Part shown: in pieces, positions 11,150-20,870 of the stretch
Layout of the letters: each line of letters opens with the position of its first letter
Position numbering within the stretch: position 1 is the first letter of the stretch
Source of the DNA: Plotosus lineatus
Taxonomy: Eukaryota > Chordata > Actinopteri > Siluriformes > Plotosidae
DNA length: 64,000 bases
Assembly (NCBI GenBank): GCA_024760905.1
Contig: JALRMN010000027.1
Location: 364,501-428,500, forward strand
Direction of reading: 5' to 3'
Made by a program: the position numbers and the translations under genes
Notes under the pieces: model-generated
Databases searched by the model: none
What the model was told of the DNA's origin: nothing
The model's input: the letters and a program-made list of their open reading frames with translations, nothing else

Positions 11150-12300
11150 TGTAACCCATATAAATACATGGTTACTAATTTTATTGGAAAAAAACCCTAA
11201 TTTCCAACGCTCCCTGAAAGCACTATAGTTTCCTACTCCCCTTGAACGCATCATAAGCACATGCTGCATGCACCTAGCTAAGCACAGCAGAGCGTGCTGC
11301 AGAGCAGGACACACACAGAGCACTTGAAAAGCTACACAAGTGAGTCAAACGATCCAAAATGTGTTTAAGTGGACTTTTAACAAGTTTAACTAAGTTTATG
11401 TACTTTTCAGAGCCTTGTATGTGTTTTGTTCTCTCTCAGTCAAACCGGGTGGAGAGTGTTTGTTTTCTTGGAAACTCCGGTGAGTCATTACAACATGAAG
11501 CTCGCTTAAAAACCTATGCTAACTTTACACATGGTGAACCTATGCTAACTTTACACATGGTGTCTTTTAAAACTGTGTGCACTATTTTTTGTCTCTAAAA
11601 AGCTAAAACCAGTCGGAGTACACAACAAAGATTGTGCTGTGCACAAAATGAGCCTTACATTTTATTTTTCTAAATGTTTTTGTTGAAGCACTTTTGCTAA
11701 TGCACTAAAGTAGTGCAGATAAGCACTTTTGTATTACATTCCATTCAGTGCCTTTCATGCACTTTTGTCATTTCATTTATGTGTTATTTCATAGAAATAA
11801 GTTGTTATGCTACATAGCAATACATTTTGAATTCATGGAAATAAAACCAGTGTTAAAACAGCAATGTAAAAGAATTTGAACATTTTATTGAAGCTGGTTT
11901 CGGACACGGATGGCGAGCTAAACCCAGTGAGAACTCTTGGTGGATCCAGAAGCAGTGTGGCCAACTGCTCTCTGGATGCGAGAGTAGATCTACAGACCCA
12001 ACCACTTCAAATCACAGGATCCCAGATAAGAACAAATAAAAACACCTTTATCCCAAACGGATCACAATCCTGGAAAAGACCTCCCGAATTCACACAAATC
12101 AAACCTTAGAGACTCTGAGCCTATTTTAATTTTATTTTTATTTTGTTAAAAGTGTTCTACAACATTGTTTGCACTGTTTCTTGTGCTATTGTAAATTGTA
12201 ATAAATCTGCCGGCTGCTCAACTTTAAATCTCCACAATTCATTCTACTCCTCTAGAACCTAGCATATAATCTAGCACAGCTATATCAAGCTGGTGTTACA
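11150..12300 (+). repeat. Gypsy 5' LTR (1,151 bp)
   Basis: Bounded by TGTAAC and GTTACA. The last 40 bp (12,261-12,300) are repeated at 18,054-18,093. An AATAAA-like signal lies near 12,200 ('gtaataaatctgcc'). It contains the local duplication 'cctatgctaactttacacatggtg' at about 11,510-11,560. The primer-binding region starts just after, around 'tggcgagccagcc' (12,307-12,319); the cognate tRNA was not identified. Confidence 0.85.
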
Positions 12301-12419
12301 TCAAAGTGGCGAGCCAGCCAGGAGGAGTTTTGGCTACATTTTGCCTCTAAATTAATAATTTGGCATATAGTTTGGCAGTTTTATGACAGTTTTTGTACAA
12401 CTTTTCCCACAAAAGAAAC

Positions 12420-14075
12420 ATGGATATCATTGAACGTGAAGGTATCAAAGTACCAAATGCTGTATTAATTAGTGGTTTTTCTGGTACTGAGACTGATGAA
12501 GAAGTTATTAAGTTTTTAGAAAAGTATGGTTCTATTACACGAACAGTGAAACTTACTAGTTCTGACCCTGACTTTAAAAATACAGCCGTAGTTGAGTTTG
12601 AGTATGGCACTGCCATTGAGTCAATTCAGGCTGAACTACCATGTCAAAGAGCAACATCTGACCCAAAGGTTGTTCACAAAATTCAGCTCTTATCCCCACT
12701 TTATAGTGATAAGTTAACAGCTGATCTGACCAAGTCTTTTCTCTTTGATTTAAAGGGAATTGCCAAAACAAGCGGAATAGACTATGAGAAATTGTTGCTT
12801 GGTGAACTTAACAAACTTCAGGCCTCTGCTGCTGAAAGTGAAGGTATAGCTTCCACTGACGCTACTCCAGTAACTGAAAGTTTAACAGGTGATTCTGTTG
12901 TGACACAAACAAATAGGGAAACTCTCACAACTACCTCAAACTCTGATATTCCCAGTTCTCCAATCAACAGCAGACCAACTCCTATTTTAAATCCCAAACA
13001 CTTGAGCACCCCTGAAGTCCAGAGGGTGATTGTCGAGCACATTGTCAAAAGTGCTGACACGTCCCAAACTTATCTGAACTCTTCCAAGTTCAGGTCGTTC
13101 TCTGGAAAATTTCCGTGCCCTAATACGGAAGTAGATTATGACACTTGGCGCAGTCATGTTGAGTTTTATCTTTCCGACTCTTCTGTTTCTGAAAGACAGG
13201 TAGTAAGAAAAATTATTGAAAGTCTCTTACCACCAGCCGCCAATATTGTCAAAAAATTGGGCCCTTTGTCCAGCCCCAAATACTTTCTGAGCTTGCTCGA
13301 TTCTGCATACGGGAATGTAGATGATACTGATGAGCTGTTTGCGAAATTTTTGAGCACAAACCAAAATGCCGGAGAAAAACCTTCAACATACTTGCACCAG
13401 CTCCAGACTACATTAAGCAAAGTTGCTAAAGGGGGAGGCGTTACAGTCAGTGATTTTGATCAACAGCTTTTAAAACAGTTCTGTAGGGGGTGCTGGGATG
13501 ATAACCTAATTGCCAGCCTCCATCTAGAACAAAAGAAATCCAGCCCACCTCCCTTTTCTGAACTTCTTTTGTTGCTGTGAACAGAGGAGGATAAACAAGC
13601 AGCTAAGTCCACTCGCATGAAGCAGCACTTAGGACTTTCAAAAGTAAAGGTACAGTCCAACCCTTTAAATGTTTATGCAGACACTGAGTTTCAAGCTGCT
13701 GCTGCAGACAATGCTAGTAAAACGTCTACCAAGAAACTACAGAAACAAATTGCTCAACTGCAAGAACAGTTAACTTCCTTAAAAGCGTCCATGGAAAAGA
13801 CAGTTGAAAAGAAACCTCAGACAAAGTCCCCCAAAGTTGCAAAGAAACAACAGCGGAAAGAGACACAAACACAGAACTCGCCGCCGAAAAGTGAAAGCTT
13901 TGGTAAAGGTAACAAAAAGCCTCGCCCACGGTTCTGCTTTAACTGTGGCGAGGATGGCCATATAGGCCCCTCTTGTGACAGTGACCCAAACCCCAAAGCT
14001 GTTGAAGCTAAGCGCAAAGCGCTTAGGTCAAAACAAAAGGCTTGGGAGGACCAATGTAACACTGATTTAAACTAG
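12420..14075 (+). pseudogene. Gypsy gag with PNMA-like N-terminus and zinc knuckle; internal TGA
   Basis: Structural protein of the retrotransposon particle. The first ATG of the frame is at 12,420 (MDIIEREGIKVPNAVLI); a TTG 27 bases upstream is less likely to be used. The N-terminal segment VLISGFSGTETDEEV looks like the RRM-type fold at the start of PNMA/ZCCHC12-type gag-derived proteins. The capsid-like region (about codons 220-380) contains FRSFSGKFPCP and YDTWRSHVEFYL. After an in-frame TGA (13,578-13,580) the same frame continues with a lysine-rich coiled-coil-like stretch and one CCHC zinc knuckle, CFNCGEDGHIGPSC (about 13,935-13,976). It ends at TAG 14,073-14,075, right behind a -1 slippery heptamer. 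Confidence 0.85.
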
Positions 14076-14110
14076 TTCCTGTTTCAGTTGAGGGACAAAC
14101 TGGAACTAGT
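14066..14110 (+). promoter_or_regulatory. Predicted -1 ribosomal frameshift site, gag to pro-pol
   Basis: The heptamer T TTA AAC occupies 14,066-14,072 with TTA and AAC as zero-frame gag codons, immediately followed by the gag stop TAG. The protease frame is open in -1. Downstream there are two alternative hairpins: TTCAGTT (14,083-14,089) with AACTGGAA (14,098-14,105, one bulge), starting 10 nt after the heptamer, and a perfect 9-bp pair ACTAGTTCC (14,071-14,079) with GGAACTAGT (14,102-14,110). U UUA AAC is an established slippery sequence; use here is inferred. Confidence 0.72.
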
Positions 14111-14935
14111 AGCGACACAAGTCCCACTCAGAAACCCCAGCCAAAACAGAGTTGTCCGCTAACGAGTAAACATCATTCTAGCTTTCCCAAGGGCTTAATA
14201 GGTGAGAAGTGCACTGCTAATATAAACATAGCTGGCGGTAGCTGCAATTCTCTATTAGATTCAGGGTCGCAAGTTACGACTATTTCACACTCCTTTTACC
14301 AGAGACACCTGGTTGATTTTCCAATCCAGCTGATCAGTGACCTAGATGTTGAGGGTGCAAACGGTCAGGCGGTACCTTATCTAGGCTATGTAGAAGTTCC
14401 AGTTGGTTTTCCAAAAGAGTTTGTTGAGTCTGAGCCTCAAATTTCTACATTAGCTCTAATAGTACCTGATTTGCGCTCCAGCACAGACTTGCCAGTGTTA
14501 ATTGGTACAAATGCCCTCGATGTTTTATATGAGGAACATTGTCGAGACACTCCCATTCTACCAGCTGTCTATGGCTATAGTCAGATTTTAAAAATCCTCG
14601 AGCACAGATACGAAACAAAGAGCACAGGGAAGCTTGGGCTAATGACACTGAGGGGCAACACACCTTATGTTATTCCAGCTCACGAGAAGGTCTGTCTTGA
14701 AAGCTACGCCCACTTAAGTTCGCCACTCACAGACAAATGGGCAGTAGTAGAGCAGCCAATGTCCTCAGCCCTTCCAGGTGGAATCTTTGTTGACTGCTGT
14801 CTTATCACAGTGCCAAGTCAAAGTCCTTACAAGCACCCTGTTTGGATAAGAAATGAAACCGATCATGACATTATGCTTCCTGGCAACTGTGTCCTTGCTG
14901 AACTGCATGTTGCAGACCAAGTTTTGGAAACTTAA
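14072..14935 (+). pseudogene. Gypsy protease domain (pro)
   Basis: Frame -1 relative to gag, open from 14,072. It carries the aspartic protease active-site motif LLDSGSQVTTIS, with the DSG codons at 14,258-14,266, and a second conserved stretch LPVLIGTNALDVLYE at about 14,490-14,535. This enzyme would cleave the Gag-Pol polyprotein. The frame ends at an in-frame TAA (14,933-14,935); RT resumes downstream in the same frame, so this stop truncates pol. No independent ATG start is expected, since expression should come by frameshifting. Confidence 0.8.
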
Positions 14936-17900
14936 AACCTGTCCAATACCAACTCAGCAGGTTGTTGTCGCTTGTCTGCAGACTCCTCATCACCGAAGGA
15001 CCAGTTGACGTTTGATTTTGAAAATTCACCTCTGCCTGAGGAGTGGAAAAGTCGCATCACACAGAGTCTGAGTGCTTACAGTGATGTCTTCGCATGCCAC
15101 GATCTTGACTTTGGCCATGCCACTAGAGTTAAGCATAAAATCAAGCTTAAAGACGAAACACCCATAAAACAGAGATCAAGGCCGATTCACCCAAATGACT
15201 ACGAAGCTGTTAGGAAACACCTCAAAATGCTTCTCAATGCCGGGGTAATAAGACCATCAGAATCCCCTTTCTCGTCCCCCATTGTTGTAGTTAAGAAAAA
15301 GACGGGTGAGATACGTCTCTGTGTGGACTACCGTAAGGTTAACGTACAAACGGTTAAAGACACTTACGCGTTACCAAATCTTGAAGAGACCTTCTCCACT
15401 CTATCTGGGTCAAACTGGTTCTCCGTCATGGACTTAAAGTCGGGCTACTACCAGATAGAGATGGAGGAGGAAGATAAGGCCAAAACAGCATTTGTATGCC
15501 CCCTAGGGTTTTATGAGTTCAATCGAATGCCTCAGGGAATCACAAATGCTCCCAGCACCTTTCAGAGGTTAATGGAGAGGTGCATGGGAGACATTAATCT
15601 TAAGGAGGTGCTCGTCTTCCTAGACGATTTGATTGTTTTCTCAGACTCCCTAGAGCAACACGAACAGAGGCTAAAGCATGTTTTGGACCGTCTTCGTGAA
15701 TATGGCTTAAAGTTGTCCCCCCAGAAATGTCAGACATCGGTTAAATATTTAGGCCATATTGTTTCAAGAAATGGCGTAGAAACAGATCCTGAAAAAGTAG
15801 CAGCCATTAAGACCTGGCCAGTGCCACAAAACTTGAAGCAGCTCAAGTCGTTTTTAGGGTTCACCGGCTACTATCGCCGATTTGTTAAAGATTATTCAAA
15901 GATAGTTCGGCCCTTAAACGACCTTACATGTGGCTACCCACCTTATAGAAAAGTCCAGAAACGAACCGACACTTCTAAGTATTTCAACCCTCGAGAACCT
16001 TTTGCCGAGAGGTGGACATCTGTCTGTCAGTCAGCCTTTGAATGCATTAAGGAGAAATTAACATCCTCTCCTGTATTGGGCTTTGCAGATCCAAAGCTCC
16101 AATATGCTCTGCATACCGACGCCAGCTCTACAGGCCTAGGTGCCACTCTTTATCAAGAGCAAGGTGGTAAAATGCGCGTCATAGCCTATGCCAGTAGGGG
16201 GCTGACACCAAGCGAAACCAGATATCCAGCTCATAAGCTAGAATTTCTAGCTCTGAAATGGTCCATTGTAGAAAAGTTTCATGATTACCTTTATGGTAAT
16301 GAATTCACAGTTGTAACAGATAATAATCCGCTTACATACATTCTGACCACTGCGAAGCTTGATGCAGCTAGCTATCGCTGGTTAGCAGCGCTATCCACCT
16401 TCAACTTTCAAATCAAATACAGAGCTGGAAAGGCTAACCAGGACGCAGATGGCCTATCACGAAGGCCCCACCAAACACTAGCTGCGGATTATGTGACATT
16501 GGAAGTGGAGAACCGAATACAACAACTCACCTCACGTCTTCTCGGATCCCCTCCTCGATGTAGTGATGTATGTCCTGATACTATTGCAGCAGTATGTCAC
16601 AAGCATTTTCTCAATGAGAAAACCAAGGATTCACCTCATGTCATTCTTGTTGAGTCCTTGGCTATGAATGCTGATGCAATTCCTGATGTATACAGTGATG
16701 CTGAAACATCTGGTCAAGTAACTGTTCCCTTGTTTTCTGCTCATGAGCTTAAAGAACAACAAAGATCTGACCCAAGCATCAATCGTGTCATTCAGTTACT
16801 TGAAGCTGGAGCAGATGTTCCACATGACAACAGAGAAACATTTGAAATAAAACTGATGCTCCGAGAATGGAAACGTCTTGAAATGAGGGATGACCTTTTG
16901 TTCAGGAGGCGACAGTGTGACCCAGATACAACTTACCAGCTTGTACTCCCTGTCTCACTTAGACCCACTGTTCTTAAGTTACTCCATGATGACATGGGTC
17001 ATATGGGGTGGGAGAGGACTTATGAACTAGTGAGGGCAAGATTTTATTGGCCTAAGATGGGTCATGACATTGAGACCAAAATAAAGAACTGTGGTCGTTG
17101 TGTTCGAAGAAAGTCCTTGCCTGAAAAGGCCGCGCCTTTAGTTAACATTAAAACCACGCGACCAATGGAATTGGTCTGCATGGACTTTCTTTCGATTGAG
17201 CCCGATAGTAAGAGTACCAAGGACGTGTTAGTCATCACAGATCATTTTATGAAATATGCGGTGGCCTTGCCCACTCGTGATCAAAAGGCAACCACTGTGG
17301 CTAAAAATCTCTGGGAAAACTTTTTGGTTCACTACGGGTTCCCCGAACGCCTCCATAGTGACCAGGGGAGGGATTTTGAGTCACATGTGATTAAGGAACT
17401 GTGTGCTATATAGTGGCATCAAAAAAGTGAGAACCAGTCCTTATCACCCGAGGGGTAACCCCGTAGAGCGATTCAATCGCACCCTCCTTAGTATGTTATG
17501 TACTCTGAAGGATGACCAAAAAGTTCATTGGCGTGATTTTGTCAAGCCTCTCACACACGCCTACAACTGTTCAAAGAGTGAGGTTACTGGGTTTAGTCCT
17601 TATGAGTTGATGTTTGGCCGTAAGCCTAAGCTACCAGTTGACCTTGCCTTTGGGTTGCCCGTTACAGGGGACTCACCTGCATCCCATTCTCAGTATGTGC
17701 GCAGTCTAAAGGCTAAACTCGAAGAAAGTTACCAAATTGCCCTTGAAAACTCCAAAAAAGTTGCAGAGCGCAATAAGAGCAGATTTGATAAGAAAGTCAG
17801 AGAATCCACTCTTGAAGCAGGAGATAGAGTTTTAGTCAAAAATGTCCGTTTGCGCAATAAACATAAACTTGCCGACAAATGGGAACACATGGTGTACCGT

Positions 17901-18062
17901 GTTGTCAAGAAAATGGAAAATGTTCCTGTGTATGTGGTTCGACCAGAGAGAGGTGATGGTCCAAGTAGAACTCTTCACCGAGACCTTTTACTTGCGTGTG
18001 GTGACCTCTCAGACATTAAGGATGAAGTTGAGAAAAGACCAAAACCTCCACGTAGCATATAA
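14936..18062 (+). pseudogene. Gypsy pol: reverse transcriptase, RNase H, integrase (frameshifted)
   Basis: Open from about 14,972 to 17,413, then continuing in another frame at 17,403-18,062. RT (about codons 60-250 of the 813-codon part) has SPFSSPIVVVKKK, LCVDYRKVN and the catalytic VLVFLDDL. RNase H (about 370-500) has LHTDASSTGLGA and VVTDNNPL. The integrase HHCC zinc-binding motif lies at about 665-705 (HDDMGHMGW, CGRCVRRKS), followed by the DDE core with its two aspartates in CMDFLS and HSDQGRDF. The frameshift near 17,403-17,412 separates the second Asp from the Glu (VERFNRTL). The frame runs into the 40-bp LTR stub and stops at 18,062. Confidence 0.9.
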
Positions 18063-18093
18063 TCTAGCACAGCTATATCAAGCTGGTGTTACA
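18054..18093 (+). repeat. Gypsy 3' LTR stub (40 bp)
   Basis: Identical to the last 40 bp of the 5' LTR ('agcatataatctagcacagc...gttaca'). The remaining ~1.1 kb of the LTR and any polypurine tract are gone; the pol frame runs directly into it. The junction shares 'tagcatat', which suggests microhomology-mediated deletion. Confidence 0.88.
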
Positions 18094-18540
18094 ATAAGAT
18101 CCTGTCATGGGGTTTAGAGGATCAATAAGATCCTGTAATGGGGTTTAGAGGATTAATAAGATCCTGTAATTGGGTTTAGAGGATTAATAAGATCCTGTAA
18201 TGGGGTTTAGAGGATTAATAACAATCTCTTCATGGGGTTTGAAGGCTTAATAAGATCGTGTAATGGGGTTTTGAAGATTAATAAAATCCTGTAATGGGGT
18301 TTAGAGGATTAATTACAATCTCTTAATGGGGTTTAGAGGATTAATAAGATCCTGTAATGGGGTTTAGAGGATTAGTAAGATCCTGTAATGGGGTTTAGAG
18401 GATTAGTAAGATCCTGTAATGGGGTTTAGAGGTTGAATAAGAGCTTGTAATGGGGTTTAGAGGATTAATAAGATCCTGTAATGGGGTTTAGAGGATTAAT
18501 TACTATCTCTTAATGGGGTTTAGAGGATTAATAAAAATGT
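18094..18540 (+). repeat. 31-bp minisatellite array (about 14 units)
   Basis: Tandem units 'ataagatcctgtaatggggt'+'ttagaggatta' with variants ('acaatctcttaatgggg'). The array starts about 20 bp beyond the donor side of the alpha-2 exon, so it lies in the alpha-2/alpha-3 intron. The homologous array in block 2 (45,784-45,880) has only about three units. Confidence 0.93.
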
Positions 18541-18560
18541 ATAAGTCTCACACACTTTAC

Positions 18561-18829
18561 CTTTTACTTTGATAATCTGACTGCTAAACTTCACTAAAGA
18601 ATCCATACACTCATTTTCCAAGAAGTTCTTCAAGTATTTCCCCTCCTCTCCTCGAGGATCCCACTTCTTTATAACGATCTCAGACTGCGGTTTCGATGCA
18701 GTCCAGGTTCCAGTTTTGAGATCCAGAGTGAAGAAATCTTCTCCATCATAACCAAACTGATTGTATCCTCAAGTGGTGTTATATGTTCATCACACTCACA
18801 GCCGCACATCTTATGTCATGTATGATTTC
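18561..18829 (-). pseudogene. MHC class I alpha-2 exon, broken (copy 1)
   Basis: Minus strand, from acceptor ...tag (AG at 18,830-18,831) to donor gtaaag (GT at 18,559-18,560). It aligns along its length with the intact alpha-2 exon at 45,904-46,179 (shared MCGCE, GEDFFTLDLKT, VIKKWDP). An in-frame TGA follows the fourth codon, a 2-bp AT insertion shifts the frame near the CDEH codons, and 9 bp are missing, giving 269 instead of 276 bp. Alpha-2 forms half of the peptide-binding groove, so this copy cannot make a class I heavy chain. The splice sites are still intact. Confidence 0.88.

Positions 18830-18831
<2 letters not shown>

Positions 18832-18871
<40 letters not shown>
18832..18871 (+). 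repeat. (CA)n microsatellite
   Basis: Pure CA tract directly upstream (minus-strand sense) of the alpha-2 acceptor; on the minus strand the (TG)n serves as the polypyrimidine-like context before TAG. Block 2 has the same arrangement at 46,187-46,224. Confidence 0.9.
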
Positions 18872-18876
<5 letters not shown>

Positions 18877-19228
18877 GAAGTTGAGTGAGTGACCATTCCA
18901 TAAGTATGTACGGGTTACTGAGACTATAGTCATCAAAATCGATATTTATTTACAGTATTTATTTTGTACTTTAATTTACTTATATTAACTCCAACACATG
19001 GTTTTCAAAACTCATCTTTTTACTTTTTATTCAGATTTTTCAAACGAAAAAAAAGAATCAAAATTTGATAACTTTATAATTGTTGGTGCTGCACATTTAA
19101 AACCAATTGCACTGTGACTTGTTCTGTGAAATGTTCATGTAAAGACCGATCATCTCGACTGCATTGTTCAGCTTCAGTCATTTTAACTCCATTTAACTTT
19201 CAAATATTTTGGGCTTCAACACCCACCT

Positions 19229-19231
<3 letters not shown>

Positions 19232-19306
<75 letters not shown>

Positions 19307-19310
19307 AGTG
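19232..19310 (+). repeat. (CT)n microsatellite
   Basis: About 66 bp of CT repeats followed by a short (TG)n. The equivalent in block 2 is at 46,586-46,661. Confidence 0.95.
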
Positions 19311-19329
19311 TGTGTTGTGTTGATGTGTC

Positions 19330-20180
19330 CCCCCTGATGCTAGAGGAATGATCTCCTCAGTCTGTCAGTGGACCAGGGAAATGGCAGCAGTCTGGCACTG
19401 ATGCTACTTCTTTATGCAGTGGTGACTTTGCGCAGCGCAAACAGTTAATTGTCTGAAATTGACAGGAGCTGACTCAGCACTGACTCTGCCACTGTCAAGT
19501 TCCATCCTGATGACAAAGCCCGCCTTCATCACCACTTTGTCTAGTCTTCTTTTTCATGCTCCCCAACAGACCAGCGCATAAAGGAGGGTGCACCACCAGA
19601 GACCGATAGAACATCTGCTGGAGTGTTTTACAGATGTTGATGAATGCGAGCCTTCTTTCTTCCACAGAGCATCGGTGTTGGCAGTCGAGTCCAGTTTGTC
19701 ATCCAGTTGCACACCCAGGTATTTGTATGTCTGCACAATCTCTACCTGTTCCCCTCTGATTGTCACTGGATCAGAGTGAGTCCTGGGTCTTCTGAAGTCC
19801 ACCACCATTTCCTTCATTTTGGTGGTGTTGTGGTACAGATGCAGTGATTGGAGTCACACCATGAAATAAAGTCCTTTATCACTTTCCTGTACTCCACTTC
19901 CTACACATGGCGATACTGAGGAGTTGTACTGAAGGTCCAAGGTGTACAGTGTGAACTGGACTGGGGAGAGTACGGTCCCCTGTCGTGCTCCTGTACTGCT
20001 GACTATCGTGTCTGACATGCAGTCCACCAGTCGCACATACTGAGGTCTCTCTGCCAGGTAATCAGTGATGCAGTCCACTTGGTGTGAGTCTACACCAGTC
20101 TGTGTCAGTTTCCCCTGAGGAGCAAGGGTTGGATAATGTTGAAAGCACTGGATAAGTCCAGGCATGTGCATCTTACAGCA
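19330..20180 (-). pseudogene. L2-type LINE relic in the MHC intron, block 1
   Basis: Minus-strand fragments of RT: KEMVVDFRR with YKYLGVQLDDKLDS (19,554-19,817) and, further 5', CITDYLAERPQYVRL with GARQGTVLSPVQF (19,854-20,171). It is frameshifted and truncated. The same relic, longer, occupies 46,690-48,200 next to the intact alpha-2 exon, so the insertion predates the block duplication. Confidence 0.8.
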
Positions 20181-20203
20181 CCACTGCCCTCATCGAGGTG
20201 AGT

Positions 20204-20207
<4 letters not shown>

Positions 20208-20270
<63 letters not shown>
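20208..20270 (+). repeat. (GA)n microsatellite beside the alpha-1 exon
   Basis: Uninterrupted GA repeats ending about 17 bp from the donor side of the alpha-1 exon. The plus-strand alpha-1 exon at 53.4 kb has the matching (CT)n(CA)n at 53,699-53,769. Confidence 0.93.
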
Positions 20271-20271
<1 letters not shown>

Positions 20272-20286
20272 GTGAGTATACATTAC

Positions 20287-20550
20287 CTTTATTTTGATCA
20301 AAGATCTGTATTGCTGCACCCAGACTGGTTTTGAGGTGGTCCTGATGTTTCTGTATGAAAAGTGTCTGTTTGTGCCAGTACTTTATATCATTAACAGTGA
20401 TATTCATCCACTCTGTCTGTGGGATAAGTTTCCATTGGCTGTTGTTATAATCCATAATCGGCACGTCATCCACCAGACCAACAGCAATGAACTCTGGGAG
20501 ATTTCCTCCTGGTGTGACCCCAGTGTAGAGATACCGCAGAGCGTGTGTGA
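20287..20550 (-). pseudogene. MHC class I alpha-1 exon (intact exon, copy 1)
   Basis: 264-bp exon on the minus strand between acceptor tttacag and donor gtaatg, phase 1 on both sides like other class I exons. It encodes 88 residues typical of alpha-1: VTHALRYLYTGVTPGG, LPEFIAVGLVDDVPIM, KLIPQTEWM. With alpha-2 it would form the peptide-binding groove. It lies in order between the leader exon (30,565-30,631) and the broken alpha-2 (18,561-18,829), all on the same strand, so it is assigned to the same inactive gene copy. The exon itself has no lesion. No alpha-3 exon for this copy is in the window; it may lie beyond the left edge. Confidence 0.88.
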
Positions 20551-20870
20551 CTGTAAAAGTTCACAAAAATGTTTCAGTAAATCATCATATTTATATATAA
20601 ATACTGATCAGCCATTACATTAAAACCACTTAAAGTGAATAACAATGAGTGCATAATACCCAGGACCGGTGTGGCCCTGTTGGCTCGCTAGTGAGGGATT
20701 AAAAAAATTTTGGGTGGATGATGCTTGAATCAAAATGATGGACATTCAGTTTGTCACAGACAGCAAGTTGCACACAGAAGAAAATGTTCTTGAAAAATAG
20801 AGTAAGGCATGAAACTGAAAGCAAATTATGCCCTCCTGGATCAAGTTGTTCCTAAACAAATTGTTTTTCC

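Larger units (their letters stand above)
11150..18093 (+). mobile_element. Ty3/Gypsy LTR retrotransposon (gag-pro-RT-RNase H-IN), 3' LTR deleted
   Basis: Starts with TGTAAC and ends with GTTACA. The domain order gag, protease, RT, RNase H, integrase is that of Ty3/Gypsy. It is flanked by ATAA at 11,146-11,149 and 18,094-18,097, and removing it rebuilds a normal minisatellite unit. The 5' LTR is 1,151 bp, but only the last 40 bp of the 3' LTR remain (18,054-18,093), fused to the end of pol. No env-like frame is seen. Coding is broken by a TGA in gag, a TAA between protease and RT, and a frameshift in integrase. With those lesions and no 3' LTR it is not autonomous. Confidence 0.92.
5917..20200. 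repeat. Segmental duplication block 1 (partner 41,830-48,200)
   Basis: The same elements occur in the same order and orientation in two places: Tc1 relic, (GA)n, the 'gttgattttacctggtctgag' segment, hAT relic, 'gaaatatatttgagtggtat', a second hAT with CTCTAAAG-type target duplication, the 31-bp minisatellite, an MHC alpha-2 exon on the minus strand, (CT)n and an L2 relic. Block 1 is longer mainly because of the Gypsy element (11,150-18,093), a solo LTR, and a SINE with nested hAT. It also has a local 66-bp-spaced tandem duplication at about 6,540-6,665. No gene other than the listed elements was seen at 6,460-7,490 or 9,216-10,180. Confidence 0.85.

Noticed and set aside
18094..18540. Regular 31-bp repeats, CRISPR-like at first sight
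   Set aside because: Units are head-to-tail without unique spacers and lie in a vertebrate intron; a minisatellite.
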